Assembly (NCBI RefSeq): GCF_963676685.1 | Contig: NC_092348.1 | Location: 16,567,531 to 16,631,530 of the forward strand | DNA: 64,000 bases | Reading direction: 5' to 3' | DNA from: Mytilus edulis | Lineage: Eukaryota > Mollusca > Bivalvia > Mytilida > Mytilidae | In this document: piece by piece, positions 47,406-57,800 of the stretch | Layout: each line of letters starts with the position of its first letter | Position numbering within the stretch: the stretch's first letter is position 1 | Notes under the pieces: generated by a model | Told to the model about the DNA's origin: nothing | The model's input: the letters and a program-made list of their open reading frames with translations, nothing else | Databases searched by the model: none | Translations under genes and position numbers: made by a program

Positions 47406-48284
47406 GTTATATGACAATAATAGAGAAAACTCAACTATAAATAATATTTTATGATTTTTAGAAACATGCAAAATGTTTAAAGATGACATACCTTACAACA
47501 CATCAAACATAAGTATAAAATGGAAATGGGGAGAACCCTGCTTTTAATATACGAAAGTTTAATCTAAATCGTTTGTCTGCATGTCATTATGGTATGATTT
47601 AATGTGATTTGTGGTCATGTTCTTCAAATACAATTTAATTTAACGATAAGGATAACAATATATGTTGATTGTTTCTTTAATGTATCGAATTAAGGACAAT
47701 TAATCTATTGATAAGAAGTGCACTGTGAACTAAAACAATTGAAGTCATTTGGTTTATTTTGTTATTCGCGCAAGTTTCTATGGTGAAGGTGAAGAACATT
47801 CTTGACCAAAAGTATTATACAATCTCTCCTCGGGGCAGACTATCCTTAGTTGGAAAAATTAAAAAAATGATGTGAAAGAATGTGTTTTAATTTGGATATA
47901 CAATATTAAGGTAAACTACAGAAATGAGTGCTCGGTTTAAATAACCAACATTTCACATTAGCTATTCGTTACTAAAAGCATACTCAGCCCTTTTCCTCCT
48001 AATGACAAACCAACATATTCCCTTCTATTTTTTGTTTATATAGTATATGGCTTTCCATACATAATAAAATGCTATGCATGAATGAACTCTCGTTGTACAT
48101 GAAATATTTTAGTGAAATTAATGTGTTATACCACCAAATCACAGTACGTCACATATCGTTGCATACGAAAAAGAATAGAACAAAAATATTTCTTAAATTT
48201 GACAGTTGTAGGTATTAACTCCTACATTTTATTGCAGTAAAACATTGCAAAATGAAATTATGTGTTAGGTAAATAGTTAATCAA

Positions 48285-48480
48285 AGGTACCAGGGTTATG
48301 ATTTAATATGCCAGACGCGCATTTCGTCTAGATAAGACTCGCCAGTGACGCTCAGATCAAAATAGTTATAAAGCCAAAAAGTACAAAGTTGAATAGCATA
48401 GAGGACCCAAAAAAACAAAAAAATATTTCAAATACGGCTAATGTAATCTATTCCTGAGGTAAGAACATCCTTATAGCAGA
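48285..48480. repeat. Mussel-type 'gtttcgtcta' repeat
   Basis: It contains GGTACCAGGGTTATGATTTA, CCAGACGCGCATTTCGTCTA, AAAGTACAAAGTTGAATAGC and TAATCTATTCCTGAGG. It is the same family and orientation as 38545-38840 and 53805-53885. Confidence 0.75.
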
Positions 48481-49085
48481 ACAATATGAATAATTGAGAA
48501 AAGTAAAAACATCAACATAATAATATAAATGATTGCGTACGTAAACATGTATGTAATGGCAATATAAACAATTAAGCACAATTAATATGTTGATAAGACG
48601 ATATGGATAATTGAGTTAATTAAACAATGTCACTATTCAGGTCAAATAGCCTGTTGGTGCCCCATGGGCATGGATACAAAATAATGATAAAATCGCTCAT
48701 GATCACCTGCATTCACCGTTGCTAAATAGTTTGGTAACAACTTTGCCTTGTTCTATTCCAAGACGATCGCAGATTTTCTGTTAAATACATCGGCATGATG
48801 ATATGTACAATTGAACAGAGTAAACACATTGTCATGACAATATAAACAATTGAGCAAAATTAACACATTGTCATCACAATATAAAACAAATTAGTAAAGT
48901 GAACATATTGAAATTACACAGTGAATAATTGAGTTAAGCAAACACATTGTCATAACAATATGAGTAAATTTGTAAGGTAAAAACATTATCATGACAATAT
49001 GAATGATGGAGTAAAGTACCTACATTGTAAATGCAATATGAATAAAAGAGTAAAGTAAACACATTGTCGTGCCAAAAGAGGAGAA
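48474..49085. repeat. Degenerate minisatellite 'acacattgtcatgacaatatgaat'
   Basis: About ten imperfect units of 40-45 bp (core CACATTGTCATGACAATA, then TGAATAATTGAG and TAAAGTAAA) fill 48474-48630 and 48790-49085. The stretch 48640-48785 between them is not repetitive and is richer in GC. It lies downstream of TLR B. Confidence 0.7.
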
Positions 49086-49414
49086 AGTATCCATTGTAAT
49101 GACAATTGAAATGCATGAAGTAGCACGTGTCACTGGACACACAACATGCAATAAATGGACATTTGAATCAGTCTATTCTATAAAATCGGTAACCATAGAT
49201 ATACAATTCATAAATCGCCACTAATATTTGTATTATAGCTTGCATGCTAGTAGGTTGAAAATACCAATTTAAAATAAAAATATCAGTAAACAATAAAATT
49301 CATGCAGATTACATATGAAGGTAAATGACCAACGTATTGGGTTCCTTCAGATAGTTGACACTTTATATTTGGTTTTCATGACTGTAATGAGCGTTGAAAT
49401 TAGTCACTGATATT

Positions 49415-51901
49415 TCATTTAGGCTGGTTTAAGAATAGCCACAGCTTCAGTTTATTCCAGGTATTTTCAAGACCATTTTCGTTCATAGGCCATTCAATAA
49501 GAGCTATGTCTTTCCACAACATTGCTAATTCGTGTGGAATTTCTTCCGTCTGTAAATCTTTTGTTATAACTATTATTTTCTGTAAATTTTGTGAAAAGTG
49601 ATGATATTTAGCCCTTTCGATTGCGTATTCTCCCCACGAATCATGTTGAAACGAAGAAGTTACAAGAAATATAATATGCCTGCTCTGTTCGATACTATCG
49701 GCTATTACATCAGCTATAGGTTTTCCAACAGTAAAATCTCTGTGTTGTATACACATTTGCAGCCCCCATTTTCTTTCTAATTTTGGCATTAGTACATATT
49801 TTATCCATGGAAGGTCATTTTCCGGATAAAACACAAAAACATCATACTTAAAATTTACACAAATGTCCTTTTCTAAGCTATTTCTGAAGCGTTTGTATAA
49901 ATAAAATGAAATTCTCCATCTGAAACTATACACAAGTGTAAAAGGAAAGAAAATCGCAATAAATGTCAAAAACAATCCGAGTACTGCTTTAAGCCACAGT
50001 TTGCTGTTACATCCTGCATACAAATGATTGAAATGTAAGAAAGCATAATGTGTATCATTTTCTTTAGAATTTTGAAGGATACATTTGTATGTTCCATTTG
50101 CATCAAGCGTAACGTGTTTATTATTAAGCCAAAGTATGAAGTCAGAGTTTGTACAGTCACAAACGAACGCATTATTATCCAAATATAGCTTGAATCCTTG
50201 TCCCATACCTCTGAAAAAATTTTGAAAGGTGCTATTTATATTGGTAAGAAGGTTGTTTGTCATGTCCAGTTCCTTGAGATTTGGCAATTTTGTTATTGCA
50301 AGAGGAATTGTGCGGAAAAGGTTATTTGACAAATTCAAATACGTTAATGTTGTTATATTTTCAAAAATATTTTGACGCAGTTCCCACAAAAAATTATTTG
50401 AAATGTCTAGTTTTTCGGTTCCTAAAACATAATTGAAAACATTCTTCTCCATTTTGTTGGTGATGTAGAGATTTGTGTGCTCCATTATCAGTGTTGAGAG
50501 TTTTGACAATGGATGCAAATGCAATGTGTTGAACACTACTCGGGAATCAATTCCTGTTACATCCAAATAATCTATTTCCGAACCGTTCAATAATTTTGCC
50601 TGGTCAACAGTTTGAGAAAAAGATACATCAAAACGACTTATACTTGTGTTTTCCGGTATTACCCATAATACTGGCTCACCGGCATGAAAAATATGACTCA
50701 TTTGTACGACTTGTATGGATGAGGGTAATGTGATGACTCTTTCTGGTGGAAAACCACTGATATTGTAATTGAGATGGTGCGAGTAATTAATAAAACCTAA
50801 AGGTATAAATGAATAGTCAAACCTCAAAAGATTTGTAGTTCTCGCAAAAAAATGTTTTATATTGTCAAGTTGGTGTCCGTTAAACAACGAGAATCTATTT
50901 CTAGACAGTGAAATATAACGCAGACAGTCAGGTCTGTCCATTGTTAAAAGTGATCCATTTTCAAAGTCTATAATATTATTATTTGAAACATCGAGAACAT
51001 GTACACAAATTGTTTTCAAGTATTTCATCATTTCTGCTGTTATATTTACTTCATACCTGTATGTGCTGTTATTTATAATCGATTCATCGTTCACGTGATG
51101 AAAGTTGATCATTTTCATTGTGCGGCGTGATAGCGGTTTAAGAAGCTGGAAAGCTTGGATGGGATGCATGTAAGTCTCCGATAAATCTAACACTTTAAGA
51201 TTTGGGAACGGTTCCAGTAAACCAGTGTCTACTTTTACAAACTGTCGACATTTACTTAAGTACAAATATTCAACACTAGGATTGAAATTTTTCAACATGA
51301 TGTTATTCATAACGCGTACCTGGCAATGGTTAAATTCCAATTTGAGGAGTTTTCCCATTTTCATAAATCCTTTTCCAAACATTGGGAATGGTGCAAGATC
51401 AATCGAAAAATTTTCTAACTTCCTCAGTTCTGCGAATGCTAGATCTGGATAAATTGTCCAGTCTTCTTGATCCAATAAATTCATATTTCTACTGACGTCT
51501 AGCACTATTAAATTCGGTATAAAACTGAATAGTTTGGAAGTGAACATTGACAACGTTATATTATTTCCCGCCATTTCTAATACTTGTAATGAGAACAATC
51601 CTTCAAATGCATTCATCTGTAGAATATTCAGTTTATTGTCATTAATTGTGAGTTTAATCAATACACTCAAATTCTTGAAAGTGCCGTTTTCGATTATTTG
51701 TATGTCGTTTTGGTCAAGAATAAGTTCATTAATGTCTACATGTAGATGTTTTGGAACCTCTTTTAGACTTCTGTTTGAATAATCTTCTATCACGAATTTG
51801 TTTACTGCTCCTTCGGATGTCGACGAAACGTTTGCAGTAAAAATGCACAAAACTGTAAGAAAGAATCCCACTCTTGTATCGATAGTAATTCCCAAATTCA
51901 T
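49415..51901 (-). CDS. Toll-like receptor, single exon (TLR B)
   Basis: An 828-residue receptor with the same layout as TLR A. It has a signal peptide (GFFLTVLCIFTANVSS), an LRR ectodomain and an LRRCT with CDCTNSDF. One membrane span lies near AVLGLFLTFIAIFFPFTLVY. The TIR domain runs from about residue 685 (KYDVFVFYPE, HRDFTVGKPI, GEYAIERAKYHHF). In the TIR domain I count about 18 differences from TLR A in 143 aligned residues. The ectodomain differs more, as expected if ligand binding diverged. Both genes have the same orientation, about 7.6 kb apart, so they arose by tandem duplication. The BB-loop proline position is Val725. The open frame is intact. Function (pathogen sensing through a MyD88-type adaptor) is inferred from the family. 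Confidence 0.95.
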   Translation of the reverse strand: MNLGITIDTRVGFFLTVLCIFTANVSSTSEGAVNKFVIEDYSNRSLKEVPKHLHVDINELILDQNDIQIIENGTFKNLSVLIKLTINDNKLNILQMNAFEGLFSLQVLEMAGNNITLSMFTSKLFSFIPNLIVLDVSRNMNLLDQEDWTIYPDLAFAELRKLENFSIDLAPFPMFGKGFMKMGKLLKLEFNHCQVRVMNNIMLKNFNPSVEYLYLSKCRQFVKVDTGLLEPFPNLKVLDLSETYMHPIQAFQLLKPLSRRTMKMINFHHVNDESIINNSTYRYEVNITAEMMKYLKTICVHVLDVSNNNIIDFENGSLLTMDRPDCLRYISLSRNRFSLFNGHQLDNIKHFFARTTNLLRFDYSFIPLGFINYSHHLNYNISGFPPERVITLPSSIQVVQMSHIFHAGEPVLWVIPENTSISRFDVSFSQTVDQAKLLNGSEIDYLDVTGIDSRVVFNTLHLHPLSKLSTLIMEHTNLYITNKMEKNVFNYVLGTEKLDISNNFLWELRQNIFENITTLTYLNLSNNLFRTIPLAITKLPNLKELDMTNNLLTNINSTFQNFFRGMGQGFKLYLDNNAFVCDCTNSDFILWLNNKHVTLDANGTYKCILQNSKENDTHYAFLHFNHLYAGCNSKLWLKAVLGLFLTFIAIFFPFTLVYSFRWRISFYLYKRFRNSLEKDICVNFKYDVFVFYPENDLPWIKYVLMPKLERKWGLQMCIQHRDFTVGKPIADVIADSIEQSRHIIFLVTSSFQHDSWGEYAIERAKYHHFSQNLQKIIVITKDLQTEEIPHELAMLWKDIALIEWPMNENGLENTWNKLKLWLFLNQPK

Positions 51902-52708
51902 GTTTAAAAAGTATTATTCAATTTAGTAAGATTCTTTGCAGATAGGAATAATTCCATTAATCTCTTATTCATCATGTTCATGATGATGTTAAGAAAAGAA
52001 ATCAGTACATATCTTTCTTAGTATGAGAAAACCAGTATTGTGTAAGAATGTAGATATGTTTAAGGAAAACATTCTTCACTTAACACGCATATTAATTCAT
52101 TGAGCGAAATTTATTGAATTTTTAAACCTCAGTGGAGTGTTATATATTCAAACATAATTATATGAAACTTTATTGTGCATGTTGTGTGTATAAGACGGAT
52201 TTAAAATAGGTAATGTTTTGACATGCATTTAAAGTAGGTACATTTAATAACTGAGAAAGAAAATAACATTTCTTAAAAATTGCCGTGTTAGAAATGTCCT
52301 TGAGGGTTGTAATTTAAAAAATACCAGAAGAATTGTCAAAAAGGTCTAAATTTTAAGCACTAATTATTCAATAAAAAGCATATTAAATCTGCCAAAATGT
52401 AAATATTTCCACATTTTCAATTTGAGTATTTGTTAATCGTGTGTCCGCCGATATATGTAAATACAAAGATGGCGTCCATTAATCAGTGTATGACATATAC
52501 AAATTGATCTCTAATATGTCAGAATATGAGAATATCATTTTGTCAACTTTGCAACACTTCCTTAGATGACATATTGGAGGGCGATGAGAAGTTCTCTCTC
52601 GAACGCTCACTCCAATATCATGTATATTTTAAGAGCATAGACCTGACGCAGGACACTCTACTGTTTCTACTCGGTACGGAAGACAATCTCTTAGATAATA
52701 GAATTGAG
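51902..52708. other. TLR B upstream region, no gene recognised
   Basis: Non-coding sequence. A stretch at 52565-52690 (AAGTTCTCTCTCGAACGCTC ... GGACACTCT) is loosely repeated at 52760-52835 (AGATTCTCGCTTGGACAC ... AATGCACTCT). I see no domain in the short open frame here. Confidence 0.35.
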
Positions 52709-52790
52709 AATTAAAATGTGAAATGTTTCAAAGAGACAGAAACCCGACCAACATAGAGAGATTCTCGCTTGGACACTTACATCATTATCT
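52709..52790. repeat. Fragment of the 'cccgacca' mussel repeat
   Basis: It begins AATGTGAAATGTTTCAAAGA and continues GACAGAAACCCGACCAACAT. This parallels the start of the longer copy at 55383-55815. Confidence 0.45.
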
Positions 52791-53165
52791 TGTTTAGTAT
52801 AAGAGTATAAACCTGAAGCTCAGAATGCACTCTAATCACCGCGAATAATTAGGAGAGAAATTTAAAGAGTAGTCTGTATCCTAGCCTTTTTTCAATACTT
52901 CACTTTAATAATACAAGATTAAAACACGAGTAAATGTTAGTTACTACCAATAGAACACACAAAAAAAGCTCCTTTCAACTGATTTTTGTTATTTTGTTGT
53001 GTTTTTGCAACAATGTCCCAATTTAAGAGAGGTTTCATATTGCATACAGTATTAGGAAAACAGATTAACACACTCAAAGTTAAATTAACAACTGAACCAT
53101 GGAAATCAGGTCAAGGTCAGATGACAACTGCCAGTTGGACATGTACACTTTACAATTATGCCATA

Positions 53166-53359
53166 TACTGTGGATTCATTTATTTTCGTGGGTACCAATT
53201 TTCGTGGACAGAGGGAAACTTGCATATTCGTGGATATTTAAATTCACATGCATTCCTTTAGAAAATATGCATTTCGTTGAACATTTAAATTCGTTGTTTC
53301 CCTGTACCCACGAAATCCACGAAAATTGGTATCCAACGAATATTAATGAATACACAGTA
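53166..53359. mobile_element. Palindromic MITE with TACTGTGGATTC ends
   Basis: TACTGTGGATTCATTTATTT at the left mirrors TATTAATGAATACACAGTA at the right. The inner GTACCAATTTTCGTGGA pairs with TCCACGAAAATTGGTATCC. At 194 bp with no coding capacity, the small open frames across it are palindrome artefacts. Confidence 0.8.
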
Positions 53360-53564
53360 CCAAATATTGCAGACCTATTGCATCCCATACAAGACAAATA
53401 AAATGAGATCGAGGTTAAGTGAAAACTGTGTGACGGCCATAATGACCTTGGAAGGTACGCACATACCAACTAGAGTTATCTTTTAATTCATGATAAGAGA
53501 GAAATTAACATTACAAAAAATATTTCCTTTTTTTCAAGACGTCATTAAACCATGTAAAAGGTAA

Positions 53565-53790
53565 AATAACAAAAATACTGAACTCCGAAGAAAATTCAAA
53601 ACGGAAAGTCCCTAATCAAATGGCAAAATCAAATGATTAAACACATCAAACGAATGGAAAACAACTGTTATATTCTTGACTTGGTACAGACATTCTCAAT
53701 GTAGAAAATGGTGGATTTAACCTGGTTTTACAGCGCTAAACCTCTCATTTGTATGGCAGTCGCATCAGATTCATTATATTTAACGACGCA
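53565..53790. repeat. Mussel-type interspersed repeat, reverse copy
   Basis: Reverse complement of the 43310-43755 family. It contains AATACTGAACTCCGAAGAAA, CTAATCAAATGGCAAAATCA, CACATCAAACGAATGGA and CTTGACTTGGTACAGAC. Confidence 0.75.
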
Positions 53791-53804
53791 TGAACAATAG
53801 TTAT

Positions 53805-53885
53805 CAAAGGTACCAGGATTATAATTTAATACACCAGACGCGCGTTTCGTCTACTCAAGACTCATCAGTGACGCTCATGAAAACA
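53805..53885. repeat. Mussel-type 'gtttcgtcta' repeat, 5' fragment
   Basis: AAGGTACCAGGATTATAATT, CACCAGACGCGCGTTTCGTC and ACTCATCAGTGACGCTCATG match the start of 48285-48480. Confidence 0.75.
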
Positions 53886-54756
53886 AAACCAACCAATAGC
53901 AGGCTAATTGAATTACATTTTCCGAAAAGGATTTGATTCATGTCTTTCACTTGCCTTTTTTGTACAAATGAATAAAATTGGATGTTCACGTTTATGGATT
54001 TTGTGCAATGATTCAATGCACCATATTTTTTTCATTTTCGTTTATTAAGTTTACCAAGAAACAGAAAACTGTACAGATAATGCCAATAAAGTAACCAACC
54101 CACACAGACAAAAAAAAGATATACTTGCATTTCCATTAACCAAACCTTTTAATGGTTTATGTTCCATTTTTATTGCATTTTTGAATTGTATGATTCTTCT
54201 GAAGTAAATATACCCAATAAATATTTGCAAATAACGTGACAGTACACCTGCGACCCTAATACGAATTAAAATCTGGTGATAAAAGTTTATCTCCCTTCCA
54301 ACTTTAATTGATGATGTATGGCTTTTTCACAACGAGGTGGCTTTAAATTATCAGTTGATAATTCAAATACCATATTGTTATAATAAAATTTAAAGATTAG
54401 TTGATTGTTGTCTGTTTACGCTACTACATATATCTTCATAACATCTGTAATACTTTACAAAAACACTTCTGCAGTCGAAAAAGCCAAATATTGAACGTAC
54501 TTTTTCACTAGATAACAGTCGCGAGGTTATCTCAAAACCAAGACACATTAGTCTAAATCCGAAGCAAACCAGTAGTAATTGTTCATTTGCTTCCATTTCA
54601 TATTTTGACTCAGTCTTACACTCGACCTCTAGCACTCCAGACGAGCACACTTCCGCGAGAACAATTAGTCAGTTGAAAGTATAAAATAAGTATAAAATAA
54701 GTAATTCCAGACAAACATGTAAAACAGAATACTTGATTTCACTAATCAAACAAAGC

Positions 54757-54790
54757 CTTATATATATTATGTACAAGTCAAACCAGTTAT
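54757..54790 (+). promoter_or_regulatory. Possible TATA box of the lectin gene
   Basis: CTTATATATATTATG at 54758-54772 lies about 75 bp before the lectin ATG. A start of transcription near 54790 would give a short leader of about 45 nt. The call rests only on a TATA-like string in AT-rich DNA. Confidence 0.3.
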
Positions 54791-54836
54791 CTATACATGT
54801 ATTCTTATCGCTTAACTAAGCTTGTCGACTTCTGTC

Positions 54837-57800
54837 ATGACTCTCGCTGTACTGTTTGGGATTTTCTTCCTCCTTTCAGGTAAGAATGATATGTTTGAAA
54901 CGCTAATGATTTAGCTCTCATGTTTTGTTTCGAAAACTGTGATTCCTTTAATTGTTCATATCAGTGTTTTTGTTTTCTTTTCCAGATTGACAATTATTGA
55001 GGATATTTAAAAAAAATCGGGAGTTTTTTTTTTATCTGAAACCCCAAATGAAAAGATATCAAGTTTATACAAATCAGTCTGCCTATTTGTCCAAAATATT
55101 TTTTGAATACTTTGCCTCTTTACATTTTAAAAATTTATACTAATCAGGATGACTTTTGTGAATACAACACTCTTGTATGCTTTATCTTATGTTCATGAAA
55201 CTATGTACATTGTGTGAACCAAGCACTAAAATTCAAATGCAAGAAAGACATTATGCTCACTTGACAAATCCAATGCAGCGTTATGTCTCTATGACGTAGA
55301 AATGTGTTATACTAACCAGTAGTTAATACAATATATATAGAAATCTACATTCATATTTTCAATGTAACAATATACTTAACAAATTAATTTGAGAATGGAA
55401 ATGGAGAATGTGTCAAAGAGTCAAAAGCCCGACCAAAGAGCAGAAAACAGCAGGGGGCCACCAACGAGTCTTCAATACTGCGAGAAAATAGGTACCCGGA
55501 GGCGTGCTTCAACTGGACCCTAAAAAATATGCATTAGTTTAGTGATAATGGACGTCATTCTGAACTCCGAAATATATAAAAGAACTAAAATCACACAAAA
55601 ATAACACAGCCAAAGGCTCTTGACTTGGTACAGATACAAAAAATGCGGCGGAGTTAAATGTTTTTTGACATCTCAACCCTATCCCTGTACTTCTAACCAA
55701 TATAGAAAAAACAATCACCACACAGCAATACGCACAGTAAAACTCTGTTCAAAAGAAGTTCGAGTCATATTTAGAAGAGCGGATGTCCTGCATACTGGTC
55801 TGGTCTAGTCTAGCCAATTTGACTTTTTTTGTATTGTTTGGTATGGGTTTGCACGTAAAATCCATATACATATACATGTAATGTACTGCAAGGAGTTTAA
55901 TTCCTGTCTCCATTATAGCTAGCGAAAAAAATCAAAACTAAACATTTTGTTTCTTTCTTCATCAGCAACAACACGCAGTTGGATTTCCAGTCACACTAGA
56001 ACAATAGAAAAATCACTCTTCTCATGAAAGAGATAGAAAAGGTAGAAAAAAGGAGAGACAATTTACAATCTATTGTTCAACATAGGGGTGTGTAAAAAAC
56101 TGCCAGATTTGACTGCATATTTTTCTTTTTTTTTGAAAAACATATATATCAAACCTTAATAATGCAGCTTTCTGAGTATCGAATTTTTAACATGTTCCGA
56201 AATGTAGTTTCGTCACAAGAATTTTTCCAAGTTGGGTCATTTCGTCTATATGAATGTCGGCAAATTCGTATGATCGAGCACACCGACAAGTGTATCGTTA
56301 GGACAACTCGATATAATGTAATCAATATACGTGACAAATAACCTAATGTGAAGTTTATTAAACTCATCATAACATAATTGATCAACACATTATATTTGAA
56401 AAACATGAGTCCTATAATATAACACTTTAAAGGTTCATATCATTTACATTCAACGTTTTTATTGGATTTTTTTTACTACAATGTAACCTCGAGGTTAAAC
56501 GTTGGTAGTAAAAAAAAAAATCCCAGAAAAATGTCGAATGATATTGTAAATGATATGAACCTTCGAATTTTTATAATATCGGAATAGAAAAAACGTGATC
56601 CAATTTAACCATGCACGTGTGTTGAAGAAGACTTTGCACTTTTATGAAGTACAGGGGGTAAGGTGTTTTTCTCAAACAATATTATGATCCCAAATTTGAG
56701 GAATTTTGTTGGCAATACTTTAAAACAAACACTACATATAGGAAAGTATATGTTAAATCTCAATGTATTATTATTATGAAAAAATCTTCCCCCTCCCCTG
56801 GTTTGACATGTAATGGTTGAAACCCAAGGTGATTCGCACTAACTGCCTAAAAGGGGGCCCGCTCCAGTCTTGCGTCAGTGATTTAGTATATACTAGTAAT
56901 AAACAAAATATTGTCTCATACGGAAAGGGGCGGCCGAGCAACCTGCACAGCCAAGCTTGTCTTGCAAAACAACCAAGATTTACAAACATTTCCAACAAAA
57001 ACCTTCAGTTGGGCAATCTGACTGGAATCTTATTATCTCTACTGATAAATAATGCAACACTAATGACACATTTAAGTTTTGGAAGGAATTTATTCACAAA
57101 GAATGTTTCTCATTGATGTACATTTCTATGCTGTTGTCTTTTCGGAGTTTATATTGGAAATTAAGAGTCTAGCTCCACATTCCTATGCATATGATTGTCA
57201 TATGTACGCGAGAATCATTCCATAAAACATCCGTTTGATATCCTGTCAATGTCAGATACTGTCTAGTGTGGAAAATCTGGCTAAACTTGTGCTGGATTAG
57301 ACACTTGAATCTTACATCGTTATTGATGTTAAGCAATTAGTTTAACGGGCCATCCGTTACTGTTGGATTGTATGACAGTCTTCCTTCCATACAGAACATC
57401 ACTGAAAAATGATTTGAACATTCAATTAGGTGATAATAATATTATTTGGCAATCCAAAGAGAACCTGAAAATATTAGACCAACGTACGTTTGAACAGAGA
57501 TGCTAAAAAAAAAACCCCAAAAAAACCCAGCCATTTTACTTTACAATCAAATTGAAAAAGTAGTTAGTTGCATGTCCCATCTTCCTTTGGTTGTAGACCC
57601 CGATACATATAATCTAAATTTCGTTGCATTTTCACCCCCCCCCCCCTTTTTTTAACTGAATTTGTTCAAGGTATAGTGGTTTAACCCCTTTTCAGATTTC
57701 AGTATGTCATGTTGTATATATTTTATAAATTAGATGAATTTCTAGTAAGTTTCTACGGTATTCTTTATCATTTGACAAAATACTATGCATCTGAATTAAA

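Noticed and set aside
48640-48785. Possible exon within the minisatellite
   Set aside because: Frames on both strands are short and match no family I know. It is reported only as an unexplained island.
52526-52714. 62-codon frame starting MRISFCQLCNTSLDD
   Set aside because: It has two cysteines but no domain, and it overlaps an imperfect direct repeat and the start of a mussel repeat fragment.
54390-54650. 86-codon open frame on the - strand before the lectin gene
   Set aside because: There is no recognisable domain, no splice support and no similarity elsewhere in the window. It is probably chance.
56774-57116. Open frames of 74 and 99 codons on opposite strands
   Set aside because: Overlapping frames on both strands in a GC-richer patch inside an intron, with no motif. 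I kept it only as an unidentified island.
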